Assembly: GCA_046598395.1 (NCBI GenBank)
Contig: JBKJIQ010000017.1
Span: 1-59,091 of the forward strand
Origin: JAENVU01 sp046598395
GTDB taxonomy: Bacteria; Actinomycetota; Acidimicrobiia; IMCC26256; JAENVU01
Direction: 5' to 3'
Length of the DNA: 59,091 nt
Shown: one piece after another, positions 44,639 to 53,673 of the stretch
Position numbering within the stretch: the first letter of the stretch is position 1
Layout of the letters: each line of letters opens with the position of its first letter
The notes under the pieces: model-generated
What the model saw: the letters and a program-made list of their open reading frames with translations, nothing else
Databases searched by the model: none
Told to the model about the DNA's origin: nothing
Translations under genes and position numbers: made by a program

Positions 44639-44701
44639 CTCAATTGGCAGAGCGCGTCGCTGTTAACGATGATGTTGCGAGTTCGAGTCTCGCCCCCGGA
44701 G
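44629..44701 (+). tRNA. tRNA-Asn (anticodon GTT)
   Basis: A full cloverleaf: acceptor TCCGGGG with CCCCGGA, D-arm GCTC/GAGC, anticodon stem CGTCG/CGATG with loop CTGTTAA (GTT), and T-arm GCGAG/CTCGC with loop TTCGAGT. The discriminator is G. CCA is not encoded (CCC follows). The 5' ten bases overlap the 3' end of the upstream gene. Confidence 0.95.
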
Positions 44702-44705
44702 CCCC

Positions 44706-46454
44706 TCAGGAGATGGCCAATGCGCCCGCTCCCGCAGTGATCGACGGCAGCAGCGCGGTGGCCGGCGGGAGCAACTGCTCACAGAAGAATCGGGTGGTGC
44801 GCCACTGCGCGGTCTCCCGATCGGTGCCCACGGTGAGGAGCGCGGCGCGGCCCATGAGGTCCGCCGCGGTGAGCATCGCCAGCAGTCGGAGAAACGGCGT
44901 GGCGCCCGCCAGTGCGTCGTCGATCGCCGTCACCCCCGCCATGTAGTCGGTTGCTACCTGGGCGGCCGCCAACGCTCCGGCGATCGCTTCGCCACTCGCG
45001 GCGAGATCCGGAATCGTCGAGAGTTTCGCGACCCCGGCTGCGATCCGAGCAAAGTGCTCGGTGATGACCGCTCCGCCGCGCAGTCCGAGCTTGCGGCCAA
45101 TGAGGTCCATGGCCTGGATGCCGTTCGTGCCTTCGTAGATCATCGCGATCCGAGCGTCGCGCAGGTGTTGTGCGGCGCCGGTCTCCTCGATGAAGCCCAT
45201 GCCGCCGTGGATCTGCACGCCGATGGAGGTCATGTCGAAGCCGGCATCGGTGGACCATGCCTTGGCCAGCGGGGTGAACAACGAAGCAATCTCTTCGTTG
45301 TGGGCGCGTACTTCGGGGTCGGGGTCGTGCTCACTGCGGTCGATGGCAGACGCGGTTGCGTAGATCAGCCGTCGCATGGCCTGAATCGTCGACTCCATGG
45401 TGAGGAGCATCCGGCGCACGTCGGGGTGCTCGATGATGGCGGCATGCTCGCCCCGCGGAGTCCCCGAAGCCCGACCCTGTAGGCGGTCAGTCGCATATTC
45501 GTGAGCCTGTTGGTACGAGCGTTCGGCCAGCGCAAGGCCTTCCACCGCAACGCCGATCCGAGCGTGGTTCATCATGGTGAACATGGCGAGGAGTCCGCCG
45601 TGCAACTCGCCCACGAGCTCACCGACTGCGCCGTCGCCGTCCTCACCGAACGACAACACACAGGTGGGGCTTGCCTTGATCCCCATCTTGTGTTCGATGG
45701 ACAAACAGGTGACGTCGTTGCGGTCGCCGAGTGATCCGTCGGGATTCACCATCAACTTCGGCACGACGAAACAGGAAATGCCTTTGGTGCCGGCGGGCGC
45801 GTCCGGTGTGCGCGCGAGGACCAGGTGGACGATCTGCTCGGTGAGGTCGTGCTCGCCGAACGTGATGAAGATTTTCGTGCCTGTGATGCGATACGTGCCG
45901 TCGGCTTGGGGGACGGCCTTGGTGCGGATCGCGCCGAGATCAGAGCCGGCGTCCGGTTCGGTGAGGCACATGGTTCCGGCCCACTCGCCGGTGATCATCT
46001 TCGGCAGGTAGGTGGCCTTCAATGCGTCGGACGCGTGCGCTTCGAGCATCCGGGTCGAGCCCTGGGACAACAGCGGGCACATGCTGAACGACAAGTTCGC
46101 GGTCGAGATCAACTCCTCGAACGCAACTCCCACGAGGAACGGGAATCCACCGCCGCCGTATTCCGGCGAGGACGCCACCGCACCCCAGCCGGCCTCCACG
46201 TAGGCGCGATACGCGTCGACGAAACCCGGGGGAGTGGTCACGGTGTTGTCCGGGTTGTGCACGCTGCCGACCTGGTCGCCGATCACATTGAGGGGCGCGA
46301 TCGTCTGGGCGAAGAAGCGGCCGGCTTCCGTGAGAACATCGGTGATGCCGTCGACGTCCACATGTTCGAAGGATGGAAGGCCGGATATCTCCTCGATCCC
46401 GAACTGCTGGAGCACGAAGTGGATGTCGGCGAGGGGAGGTACGTAGTCGGTCAC
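44706..46454 (-). CDS. acyl-CoA dehydrogenase, long form
   Basis: A 582-residue acyl-CoA dehydrogenase of the long (DmdC/FadE5-like) class. Motifs are MCLTEPDAGSDLGAIRTKA and ITGTKIFITFGEHDL for FAD, HARIGVAVEGLALAERSYQQ, and the C-terminal MGFIEETGAAQHLRDARIAM and YEGTNGIQAMDLIGRKL. An extra helical domain of about 130 residues follows, as in this class. Substrate unknown. GTG 46454 marks where similarity starts; longer upstream frame is non-coding. The stop lies 5 nt from tRNA-Asn, convergent. Confidence 0.9.
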   Translation of the reverse strand: MTDYVPPLADIHFVLQQFGIEEISGLPSFEHVDVDGITDVLTEAGRFFAQTIAPLNVIGDQVGSVHNPDNTVTTPPGFVDAYRAYVEAGWGAVASSPEYGGGGFPFLVGVAFEELISTANLSFSMCPLLSQGSTRMLEAHASDALKATYLPKMITGEWAGTMCLTEPDAGSDLGAIRTKAVPQADGTYRITGTKIFITFGEHDLTEQIVHLVLARTPDAPAGTKGISCFVVPKLMVNPDGSLGDRNDVTCLSIEHKMGIKASPTCVLSFGEDGDGAVGELVGELHGGLLAMFTMMNHARIGVAVEGLALAERSYQQAHEYATDRLQGRASGTPRGEHAAIIEHPDVRRMLLTMESTIQAMRRLIYATASAIDRSEHDPDPEVRAHNEEIASLFTPLAKAWSTDAGFDMTSIGVQIHGGMGFIEETGAAQHLRDARIAMIYEGTNGIQAMDLIGRKLGLRGGAVITEHFARIAAGVAKLSTIPDLAASGEAIAGALAAAQVATDYMAGVTAIDDALAGATPFLRLLAMLTAADLMGRAALLTVGTDRETAQWRTTRFFCEQLLPPATALLPSITAGAGALAIS

Positions 46455-46596
46455 GGGCACAGTTTGGCGCGCGGGCCGGGCTTGGGCAGATCTGAGTTCT
46501 CGAGATGGGGCGGTTTGGATCGGCGATGTAGGTAGGGTTCCGGCCTCGAAAGCGGGACGGGGTGGCTCACAGCGCCGAACCGGTTGGGGGAGCAGC

Positions 46597-47673
46597 GTGG
46601 ACGGGCAAGCAGGCGAACCGATTCGCCGCTTCGGTGGGTTCGATGTGCTGCGGATCGTGGCGGCGCTTGCGGTGATCCTGAGCCATTCGTTCGCGCTCAC
46701 CGGCAACACCGCCGATCGGCTGCAGTTCTCGGTGGGGCGCTACCGCGTTCCGTTGGGCACGCTGGGCGTGAGCATCTTCTTTGTGGTGAGCGGGTTTCTC
46801 GTGGCCAAGAGTTGGGACCGCACCGAGCAGGCCCGGGTGTTCGTGCGCCACCGCTTTGCGCGCATCTGGCCCGCGCTCACGCTCGTGGTGGTCCTCACCG
46901 TCTTCGTGTTGGGACCGCTCGTGACGACCGAGTCGTTGCGCGCATATTTCGGTTCGAGTCGCACGATCTTCTATCTGGGACGCAACATCGCCTTGTTTGC
47001 GGGAACGATCAACAAGCTGCCCGGAGTGTTTCTCGACAATCCGGTGACGGCGGTGAACGGATCGATCTGGACGCTCACGTATGAAGTGTGGGCCTACGTC
47101 GGCGTCCTCGCGCTCGGCGTATGGGGTGGGCTCCGCCGTTGGTGGACGCCGGTCGTCGTGCTGGGGCTGCTGCTCGGGTTCTTCCGGGTCGCGGTGTACG
47201 GCGGGACGGGTGGATTGCCGATCACACGGTCCGTACTCGGGCTCACGCTCGCCGACGGTTCCGAGCTCTGGTCCTACTTCTTCGCCGGCGTGGTGTTGTC
47301 GCGGGTGGCGGCCGGCGGGGATGTGCGTCGACTCGTGCTTCCAGGAGCGCTGCTCGTGGGCGCGGCCTTCGTGCTCGGTGAGCCGGTGCTCTACATCCTC
47401 GGGGTCGCCACGCTCGTCATTGGAGTGGGCGCATTCGGAGGTCGGGTGACCGATGCGGTGCACGGACTGGGAGACCCGTCGTACGGGATCTACATCTTCG
47501 CGTGGCCGGTTCAACAATTGGTCTACGCCGGTGGCATCGCGCGCACGCCGTGGGCGATGTTCGTGACCGCGGGGCTGATCTCTACTGTTCTCGGATACGT
47601 GTCGTGGCACCTCCTCGAGCGACCGATAACCCTGTGGGCCAAGCGCACGCAGTCTGGAACACTGGCGGTATGA
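46597..47673 (+). CDS. acyltransferase 3 family membrane protein
   Basis: A 358-residue protein with about ten membrane helices. The family's catalytic His is in VLRIVAALAVILSHSFAL, with GVSIFFVVSGFLVAKSWDR and the Arg-rich FVRHRFARIWPALTL. These enzymes O-acylate sugars, peptidoglycan or lipids at the membrane. The acceptor cannot be predicted. It is divergent from the acyl-CoA dehydrogenase and overlaps the next gene by 4 nt (ATGA). Confidence 0.88.
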   Translation: MDGQAGEPIRRFGGFDVLRIVAALAVILSHSFALTGNTADRLQFSVGRYRVPLGTLGVSIFFVVSGFLVAKSWDRTEQARVFVRHRFARIWPALTLVVVLTVFVLGPLVTTESLRAYFGSSRTIFYLGRNIALFAGTINKLPGVFLDNPVTAVNGSIWTLTYEVWAYVGVLALGVWGGLRRWWTPVVVLGLLLGFFRVAVYGGTGGLPITRSVLGLTLADGSELWSYFFAGVVLSRVAAGGDVRRLVLPGALLVGAAFVLGEPVLYILGVATLVIGVGAFGGRVTDAVHGLGDPSYGIYIFAWPVQQLVYAGGIARTPWAMFVTAGLISTVLGYVSWHLLERPITLWAKRTQSGTLAV

Positions 47674-48308
47674 ACGCGCGGGGATCCGAACACCTCATTA
47701 CGACGAACGAGCAACTGCGCGCGTTGATCGGTATGCCCGCCGAAATCGTGTGTACCAAGGTTGCGCAACGGCTGAACGAGTTGACGCGCCAGTACATCGA
47801 GCAGTCGCCGTTCATGTGCATTGCGACCTCTGACCCCGACGGCAACTGTGACCTGAGCCCGCGCGGTGACCCGGCCGGGTTCGTGCGGATCATCGACGAG
47901 CGAACCCTGTTGCTCCCGGAGCGGCCGGGCAATCGCATTGCCGACACGTTGACCAACATCCTGGCCAATCCGCATGTGGGCCTGTTGTTTCTCGTGCCCG
48001 GCGCGACCGAAACGTTCCGGGTGAACGGCCGGGCGTCGCTCACGACCGATCCGTTGCTGCTCGATCCGTGTGCGGTCGAAGGCAAAGTTCCGAAGCTCGG
48101 CATCCTGGTGGACATCGACCAGGCGTACACGCAGTGCTCGAAAGCAATACTGCGATCGCATCTCTGGGACCCGGCGCGTTTCATCGCACAAGGTGACCTG
48201 CCGAGCAACGGCGAGATCATGCGAGCGATCAACGGTGATCAGATCGATCCCGATGTCTACGACACCGAGCGGGCCGAGCGCTACGCCCGCCGCGAAGGTT
48301 TCTATTGA
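47670..48308 (+). CDS. pyridoxamine 5'-phosphate oxidase-family FMN-binding protein
   Basis: A 212-residue split-barrel flavoprotein of the MSMEG_1061-like subgroup: FMCIATSDPDGNCDLSPRGD, LLLPERPGNRIADTLTNILA, VGLLFLVPGATETFRVNGRA, and a CSKAILRSHLWDP segment typical of this group. These proteins bind FMN or F420, but the reaction is unknown. ATG 47670 overlaps the acyltransferase stop, so the two are co-translated. Confidence 0.87.
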   Translation: MNARGSEHLITTNEQLRALIGMPAEIVCTKVAQRLNELTRQYIEQSPFMCIATSDPDGNCDLSPRGDPAGFVRIIDERTLLLPERPGNRIADTLTNILANPHVGLLFLVPGATETFRVNGRASLTTDPLLLDPCAVEGKVPKLGILVDIDQAYTQCSKAILRSHLWDPARFIAQGDLPSNGEIMRAINGDQIDPDVYDTERAERYARREGFY

Positions 48309-48354
48309 CCGGCGCCGTGCGGCAGCGCGGCGGCGAGCGTCGACACCCGTGTTG

Positions 48355-48846
48355 TCACCAGTTGGAGCGGCGGCCGTCGAGCATCTCGCGCGTGGAATCG
48401 GCGTGGCCCGCGTGGCGGGCCGTCTCCTCGATGAGGTGCAGCAGCACCCACCGCAGATCGAGAGGAGTCCCGTTGGGGCCGATACACGGAGCATCCATGC
48501 CTGGCGCAGCCAGCACGGTGCGCTCGGTCGCCTCGGCGCGTACCTCGTACGCGTCGACACACTCGGCGAGCGTCCGGTCGGTCCCGACGGCGAATTCCTC
48601 TTCGGACCGAAGAGGGGAAGGCCGGCGTGCGTAGCTGCCGTCGATCCACCGCGCCTCGACATGGGTGAGGTGGTTGACGATGCCGATGATCGGGATCAGC
48701 CGCCCCTCGGGCTGCCAGCGCGCCTGCTCCTCGGTCAAGCCGACGGTCGACTCCACCACCAGTTCACGTTGGAGTTGCAGGTATGCGAGCAACAGCGTGC
48801 GTTCGTCGGAACTCGGTGGGACGTCGGTTGGAGCGGAGAAACCCAT
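48355..48846 (-). CDS. DinB/DUF664 family protein
   Basis: A 163-residue four-helix protein of the DinB/DUF664 group. Metal-binding His positions are in IIGIVNHLTHVEARWI and VLLHLIEETARHAGHAD. In actinobacteria many such proteins are mycothiol-dependent enzymes. ATG 48846 gives the usual length. Convergent with the preceding gene. Confidence 0.86.
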   Translation of the reverse strand: MGFSAPTDVPPSSDERTLLLAYLQLQRELVVESTVGLTEEQARWQPEGRLIPIIGIVNHLTHVEARWIDGSYARRPSPLRSEEEFAVGTDRTLAECVDAYEVRAEATERTVLAAPGMDAPCIGPNGTPLDLRWVLLHLIEETARHAGHADSTREMLDGRRSNW

Positions 48847-48952
48847 GACGGCAACCTAGGGCTTGACGGCGAGCTGGGTGTTTCTCGACCAAGATGTGTC
48901 CCCAGGCCACGTGGACTGCGAACGGCAGTGTCCCCGGTTGGAGGTGGATGGA

Positions 48953-49198
48953 ATGACCAAGCCGAAGAGTGATGACGTTGCGACGACGGAAGAGTCATCG
49001 CATTCCGATGGTGTGACGACGAGGGTCAACGTCGCGTTTCCGTTTTCGCAGATCAAGGTGCAAGAGCCGAGTGAGGACCTCGCCGAGTTGGCGAGACTGG
49101 TCCGTGCGTTGGCGGACCAGCTCGTAGCTGTCGATCCCGGGCCGAAGACCCAGGAACTCGCCGCGCAAGCCCACGCGGTCGCGGCCCGCCTGCAGTAG
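48953..49198 (+). CDS. small hypothetical protein
   Basis: An 81-residue protein with a polar, Ser/Thr/Asp-rich first third and a C-terminal helical part (DLAELARLVRALADQLVAVD, then AAQAHAVAARLQ). ATG 48953 has a strong GGAGG site, which decides the start over 48863. No family recognised. It is the last host gene before the integrated element. Confidence 0.58.
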   Translation: MTKPKSDDVATTEESSHSDGVTTRVNVAFPFSQIKVQEPSEDLAELARLVRALADQLVAVDPGPKTQELAAQAHAVAARLQ

Positions 49199-49336
49199 GT
49201 GCGCGGCGGGCGTTACGGTGCTTCCGGGATGAGACGGGGCTCTCGACGAACCCGCATTGGTGCTCGGCGATCGAGACCGCGCCGAGCGATAGCGAGTACC
49301 ACCAAGGCCGGGCCGCCACCCGCGCGAATGTCCCAC

Positions 49337-49380
49337 GGTGAGAAGGACCCAGGGTGAGAAGGACCCAGGGTGAGAAGGAC
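49337..49380. repeat. 16-bp tandem repeat before the integrated element
   Basis: The unit GGTGAGAAGGACCCAG is present twice in full and once for 12 bases. It lies 28 nt before the tRNA 5'-half copy. Apart from this array and the tRNA fragment, 49199-49553 shows no gene. Confidence 0.85.
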
Positions 49381-49407
49381 ATTGAGGTAGAAAGCAGGAG
49401 TTGTCTC

Positions 49408-49445
49408 GGGGCCGTAGCTCAGTGGTGAGAGCAGGGGACTCATAA
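49408..49445 (+). other. tRNA(CAT) 5'-half duplicate, left attachment site of the element
   Basis: These 38 bases match the first 38 of the intact tRNA at 58736 with one difference (G for T in the D-loop). The match ends exactly at the end of the anticodon loop (CTCATAA), after which the sequences diverge. No tRNA 3' half follows. This is what a site-specific integration with crossover in the anticodon loop would leave. Confidence 0.85.
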
Positions 49446-49465
49446 CCGCATAGCCGCAAACGCTG

Positions 49466-49485
49466 TGCGGAAAGGTGTTTCCGCA
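49466..49485. repeat. 8-bp-stem hairpin just inside the left junction
   Basis: TGCGGAAA-GGTG-TTTCCGCA is a perfect stem-loop 20 nt inside the element. It could be an integrase arm site, a terminator for read-through from the host tRNA promoter, or an operator for the following gene. Confidence 0.6.
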
Positions 49486-49553
49486 GGTCACGCGCGAGCG
49501 TCAATACGCGAATCTCTTGCTGTGCTCTCCAAAGAACAAGGAGAGAAATCACG

Positions 49554-49907
49554 ATGGAGACCACCGACCCTGTTGCAACCTGCACAGTACCGAGTTGGCT
49601 GGATGTCGAGGCGGTAGTACCAAACGACCTTCGCGCGGAGTTCCTCGAAATGTCCACCCAAGTGATCACTCACCTGGTGGCACTCGCTCCGATCGGCGCA
49701 GCGTGCGCGGCGCTGCTCGAACGGTTCGATACCCACCTCACGTCGATCGCCGACCAAGTACCGCGCGTCGATGAGTGTGGCGACCTGAGAGACGGGATCT
49801 ACTCGTTCGCCCGGAGTTACTCGGGCGAACGGTTGCTCTGGGATGCCCTCATCCAGTTGAGTGACCTTGTCCATCCCGAGTCGATCACCGCACGGGGTGG
49901 TGCGTGA
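49554..49907 (+). CDS. hypothetical protein upstream of the left integrase
   Basis: A 117-residue protein with a strong ribosome site (AAGGAGAG, 8 nt from ATG). It is apparently helical (DLRAEFLEMSTQVITHLVAL, ERFDTHLTSIADQV) with no recognised motif. It overlaps the integrase start (GTGATG), so the two are translationally coupled. It could be a recombination directionality factor or a regulator, but nothing in the sequence proves it. Confidence 0.65.
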   Translation: METTDPVATCTVPSWLDVEAVVPNDLRAEFLEMSTQVITHLVALAPIGAACAALLERFDTHLTSIADQVPRVDECGDLRDGIYSFARSYSGERLLWDALIQLSDLVHPESITARGGA

Positions 49908-50734
49908 TGGAGTCGGCATTCGGCTGGTGGATGGAAGCGCAGCAATACGCACCAACGACCGTACGGAACTACGTCACCCGCGAGGGTCAGGCCATGCGGT
50001 GGCTCTCGCAGCGTGGCCTCACGCTTGCGGACGCGACCTCGGCTGATCTGCTCGGCTGGTTGAGTTCGTTGCCAGCGACTGCGCAAAGTCGCGAAGCGGG
50101 AAGGAAGGCACTTCGCGCTTGGTACCGGTGGGCGAAGATCGTCCCGGACCCATCGGACGAAATCCCGTCGGTGCCGCAACCGCAAGGACTGCCGCGGCCG
50201 TTGTCGGAACGGGATCACCTCGCCTGGGTCGCAGCCTGCCGGGACCTTGGCGGGTTCCACGAAGCGGCGGGTCTACTGATGGCCACGACCGGAGCGCGAA
50301 TCTCGGAGGTGAGACTCGCGGAGTGGGAGCACTTCGACCTTGAGGCGGCTTCGCCGACGTGGCGGGTCCGTGGGAAAGGATCCGGGCGGAAAGGCGCGCG
50401 GTGGCGGCTCCAGCTGGTCCACGCGGCTGTGCCGCCCGTTCTGACCGCATGGCGGGCGACCGCCACGGGCCGGTGGGTATTCCCTGGCCGTTGCGGGCCG
50501 GTCGATGACGTGACGATGCGAACCAAGCTGGTCGAGATCGGTGAGCATGCTGGCCTCGGCCGGATCACCCCCCACCGCATCCGTCACAGTTGCGCAACTT
50601 TCGCACTGGCTCATACGCGCGATATTCGGGCCGTTGGCGAGTTGCTCGGTCACGCGTCGCTTGCGTCCACGATGATCTATACGCAGGTTCTCCCGGAGCG
50701 GTTGCGGGAGGTCGTCGACGTTCTGCCTTCATGA
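49904..50734 (+). CDS. tyrosine recombinase (left integrase)
   Basis: A 276-residue XerC/D-like recombinase. The SAM-like N-terminal domain has YAPTTVRNYVTREGQAMRWL. Catalytic residues are Arg in TTGARISEVRL, Lys in VRGKGSGRKG, HxxR in PHRIRHS, His in LLGHASLAS and Tyr in MIYTQV. All are present, so it should be active. GTG 49904 or ATG 49907 starts it. It lies next to the left junction. Confidence 0.88.
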   Translation: MMESAFGWWMEAQQYAPTTVRNYVTREGQAMRWLSQRGLTLADATSADLLGWLSSLPATAQSREAGRKALRAWYRWAKIVPDPSDEIPSVPQPQGLPRPLSERDHLAWVAACRDLGGFHEAAGLLMATTGARISEVRLAEWEHFDLEAASPTWRVRGKGSGRKGARWRLQLVHAAVPPVLTAWRATATGRWVFPGRCGPVDDVTMRTKLVEIGEHAGLGRITPHRIRHSCATFALAHTRDIRAVGELLGHASLASTMIYTQVLPERLREVVDVLPS

Positions 50735-50981
50735 AGAGCTGGTGATCGTTGCTGACCATGAGCCAGCCGTGCGTGTGGCGTTGTCTACCCAGGTAGCGAA
50801 CGGCTCGGTCAATTTCGACAAGGCCGTGAAGCAAGTCACCGGCGCCTCATTGGGTCAACGCCGATGGACACTCTCGAAGCGTCGCGCGTCGGCTTGAGGT
50901 CAGCATCGCAGTCAGGACAGTCCACGGGGGTCAGGGTCGCGCAAGAGTGAGACCAGCCAAGAGAGGAAGCTCTCCCGGCGG

Positions 50982-51185
50982 CTAAGTCGGCCGGCGGCGT
51001 TGCGCGGGCGGTCGATCCATGTACACGCCCAGACACTTCGGAATGTGGAATCCGTACCGTTCCACGGCAGACGCGGGCGGTGAGTCCGAGAACCTTAGGT
51101 TCGACATCATCACCCACGGCGGGTTCTCGCCAAGCGGTGCACCGCACTCATCGCACAGCACCTCAGCGTCATTTGCTTCAGTCAC
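50982..51185 (-). CDS. small zinc-ribbon-like protein
   Basis: A 67-residue protein with one CDECG knuckle near residue 11 and a later IPKC near residue 50, so a zinc site is possible. A GGGGG ribosome site lies 5 nt before GTG 51185. No family recognised. The stretch 50735-50981 before it has no convincing gene, and 51186-51397 after it is intergenic. Confidence 0.5.
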   Translation of the reverse strand: MTEANDAEVLCDECGAPLGENPPWVMMSNLRFSDSPPASAVERYGFHIPKCLGVYMDRPPAQRRRPT

Positions 51186-51397
51186 GTTGCCCCCTCAATC
51201 GGCCATGTGACTGGAGTTCAGCACAGGTGAGACCGATTCGCGCGCTGGGGGTTGCGGTTGTTGTCGGTGCGTCGGTCGGGGTGGGCGGAGAGCATGAACA
51301 ACTCCCACCCCTGACCGGGCACCTCGCGCGGCATACCTCCCGGCATGCTGCGCGTCGTGGGCCGTCCGACCATTTCCAAGCCCGGACGGCCCGCGAC

Positions 51398-52822
51398 CTA
51401 GGCCGACGTTTTGTCGACCAGTTCTCCGAACGCACTGTTCGACATCGGGGCGCCACCGGATCGCCAGTAGCTGTAGAACCCGCGGGTACCGGACGGCCGT
51501 CCCGTCGCCTGATCGAACAGGTGAGGGATGTATTCGACTCGTTGACCGACCCGACGAACAATCGTGTACGCGCTGAAATCGCCGAAGATCGCGCGAGCAT
51601 CGAGAGCGGTTGTCGTGACCAACGCCGGCGCGTAATCGTCGACGAAGACGGGTTTCGTGAGCAGCCGATCGGGCAGGCTTGTCAGGTTCGCCGAGTACGA
51701 CGCGCTGAGCGCGGTTCCCAAGTTCATGATCGCGTGATGCCACGTCGGGTTCATCAACCAGCTGCCACGCGAACGCCACCGGACGCCGGGCTTCTTGTAC
51801 GTCGCCTGCAAGTCGACGACGCCGATCGTCGCCGCGGTCGTACTGACGAGCTGCTGATTCGTGTCGGCCTGCAACGCGGTCCAGATGCCGGTCGGTTCGG
51901 TCGTACCCGCGCCAGTCGCGAACGCTGCAGCTTCGAGCCGGTCGCGAGCATCCGCGAAAATGCCGGGGAGTTGTTCACCGATCGTCGAATCCTCGGTCAC
52001 CTCGATCGAGGCGGCGACGAACGCCGCACCCTTATACGTCGGGATCGTCACACTCCCGATCGCGGGTGAGTCATCCGAGACGGTCGCATTCTCAGCATCC
52101 CAGGAGGCGCTGACCCCGGCGCTGGAAATCCCATGCCAGGTGTTCGTCGCGATCGTCACAACATTCGCGAGGTCCGGCATCGGCGACGCGCTACCCGAGT
52201 TCGTCAAGTAGATCGTCGCGTCGAGGTAGGTCGGGACCATGTAGCCGCCGGCAGTTGAGACCCCGTCCGACATTGCGCGGGCGACTTCCTTACTCCGAGT
52301 CCACGCCTGACGTTCCGAGGCCGAGAAATCTTGGTAGCCGGTCTCCGGATCGCGAATGAACTTCGCGAACGCCCGCGAGTAATCGTCGGACCCAGTCGCG
52401 TGCGCCCACCGGGCGAGCAAGCTCTGGTTCTCTGGTTCGCTGCGCTCATCTTCGAGCAAGTTCACGATCACTTGCTTCTGCTCGTCGCTCGCAAAATGGC
52501 TGCGTTCGATCGTTTCCCGAGCCTGGGACCGCAACGCTCCGAGCCCGTAAGCACCACGGTCGGCAGTGTCGTCGCGCGGTGTGGTGAAGTTCCCGTTCAA
52601 GGATGGGATCTGCGCGACCCGGTCGGCGGCCTCCCGGCGGGCACCGAGATCACCAACACGTTGTGAGATCAGCTCGACTTCGGACTGGATCTCATCGAAG
52701 CGGGTTGTCTCAGAGGGACTGAGATCGCGGGTCGCGGTCGTCAAAATCGCGGACGCTTCATCGAGAAGTTTCTTGCGTTCGGCAGCGAGTTTCGCGACCG
52801 TCTCATCATAAGAACTTGTCAT
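51398..52822 (-). CDS. phage major capsid protein, HK97 fold
   Basis: A 474-residue protein. The first 110 residues are a scaffold-like coiled coil (ETVAKLAAERKKLLDEASAI). The capsid domain follows with typical HK97 features: TAGGYMVPTYLDATI, AAFVAASIEVTEDSTIGEQL, and the C-terminal PVFVDDYAPAL and FGDFSAYTIVRRVGQRVEYI. The start was set at ATG 52822, below the end of the protease gene (17-nt overlap). The scaffold would be cut off by the protease. Confidence 0.9.
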   Translation of the reverse strand: MTSSYDETVAKLAAERKKLLDEASAILTTATRDLSPSETTRFDEIQSEVELISQRVGDLGARREAADRVAQIPSLNGNFTTPRDDTADRGAYGLGALRSQARETIERSHFASDEQKQVIVNLLEDERSEPENQSLLARWAHATGSDDYSRAFAKFIRDPETGYQDFSASERQAWTRSKEVARAMSDGVSTAGGYMVPTYLDATIYLTNSGSASPMPDLANVVTIATNTWHGISSAGVSASWDAENATVSDDSPAIGSVTIPTYKGAAFVAASIEVTEDSTIGEQLPGIFADARDRLEAAAFATGAGTTEPTGIWTALQADTNQQLVSTTAATIGVVDLQATYKKPGVRWRSRGSWLMNPTWHHAIMNLGTALSASYSANLTSLPDRLLTKPVFVDDYAPALVTTTALDARAIFGDFSAYTIVRRVGQRVEYIPHLFDQATGRPSGTRGFYSYWRSGGAPMSNSAFGELVDKTSA

Positions 52823-53231
52823 TTGGGTTGCCTTCCGTTGTGGCCGCGAACCATGCGCGGCGTCGTAAAAGTTCGGGGGATGGGCCGGCGCGAGGAACTT
52901 CGAGTTCCCAAAGCGCGACCTCAGTGAAATTGTCGGCAGTGCCGGCGATCGGTCGGAACCGAACCGACACCTCGAGCCCGTCGAGCTCGTCGACCAGGTC
53001 GGCGTCGACCTCGAACACAACCACGTCATCGAGTTCGGTGATCGACGTGACGGTCCCGAGGCGAGACCGTGTCTCGTCAGCGCGCACGACCGGTGCCTTA
53101 CCAGCACGTTCTTGCGCGGTCTTGCGGAACGCGCCCACCTGGAACGGTCGACCGACCGGAACCTGACACGTCAGCACACCGCGGTCACCCAAAGTCAGGG
53201 TGCCGATCTTGCGGGTCACAGTGTCGTTCAT
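52806..53231 (-). CDS. prohead protease-like protein, minimal
   Basis: A 141-residue protein directly upstream of the capsid gene. The stretch SRLGTVTSITELDDVVVFE and VSVRFRPIAGTADNFTEVAL matches the HK97 prohead protease core, and the Ser of VSVRF aligns with the catalytic Ser. The usual catalytic His (in WNHD-like segments) seems replaced (VVRADETRS). It may be a reduced or inactive protease. Position supports the assignment. Confidence 0.65.
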   Translation of the reverse strand: MNDTVTRKIGTLTLGDRGVLTCQVPVGRPFQVGAFRKTAQERAGKAPVVRADETRSRLGTVTSITELDDVVVFEVDADLVDELDGLEVSVRFRPIAGTADNFTEVALWELEVPRAGPSPELLRRRAWFAATTEGNPNDKFL

Positions 53232-53400
53232 GGTCGGCCAATCGCGCGCACGTACTGCGGTGACTGGCCCGAGGGGCGATCCGTGGCCGGCGCTAGGGCC
53301 GTCCGGCGGGTCGAGCCGGGTAGTCGGCAGCCATACCCGGTTCGACGGGCGAGGCGACCAATAACAACGCTACCACCCGCCTCGGACAACATCACGCCGA

Positions 53401-53673
53401 TCACGTTCCCCACGCCGCGAGCAGCGACCCGGCAAGTTCCTCAGCGACCGCCAGATAAGCGAACGCGACCGGACTCGACGGGTCCGCGTCGCGCGCTTCA
53501 CCCGCCGCGACGATCAGATCAGCGCAGACCAGGCCGCCGTCGCGGTACGTCATCGAAGCGAACGCACAACGGTTCGCGATCGCGTCGAGCTGCTCGCGAT
53601 CGAGTACCTCAGCGAACGCTGATATCGCTGGGCTCGGATCGAATCCAATCTCCAGGCGCGGGTCGTTCATCAT
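53401..53673 (-). CDS. hypothetical element protein
   Basis: A 90-residue acidic protein, mostly helical (AISAFAEVLDREQLDAIANR, AFAYLAVAEELAGSLLAAW). No motif recognised. The start overlaps the stop of the small-terminase-like gene (ATGATG/TCA), so it is part of the same operon. The 169 nt between it and the protease gene hold no credible gene. Confidence 0.6.
   Translation of the reverse strand: MMNDPRLEIGFDPSPAISAFAEVLDREQLDAIANRCAFASMTYRDGGLVCADLIVAAGEARDADPSSPVAFAYLAVAEELAGSLLAAWGT

Noticed and set aside
49337..49380. CRISPR array
   Set aside because: The three units are directly adjacent with no spacers, so this is a plain tandem repeat. No cas genes are present in the window.
49408..49560. 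Group I intron inserted in tRNA(CAT) after the anticodon
   Set aside because: No intron core elements are visible and the only tRNA 3' half lies 9.3 kb away beyond phage genes, so integration explains it better.
50836..51147. Minus-strand frame with a CPDC knuckle overlapping the zinc-ribbon gene
   Set aside because: Only its last 25 codons look protein-like and it has no ribosome site; the overlapping gene at 50982-51185 is better supported.
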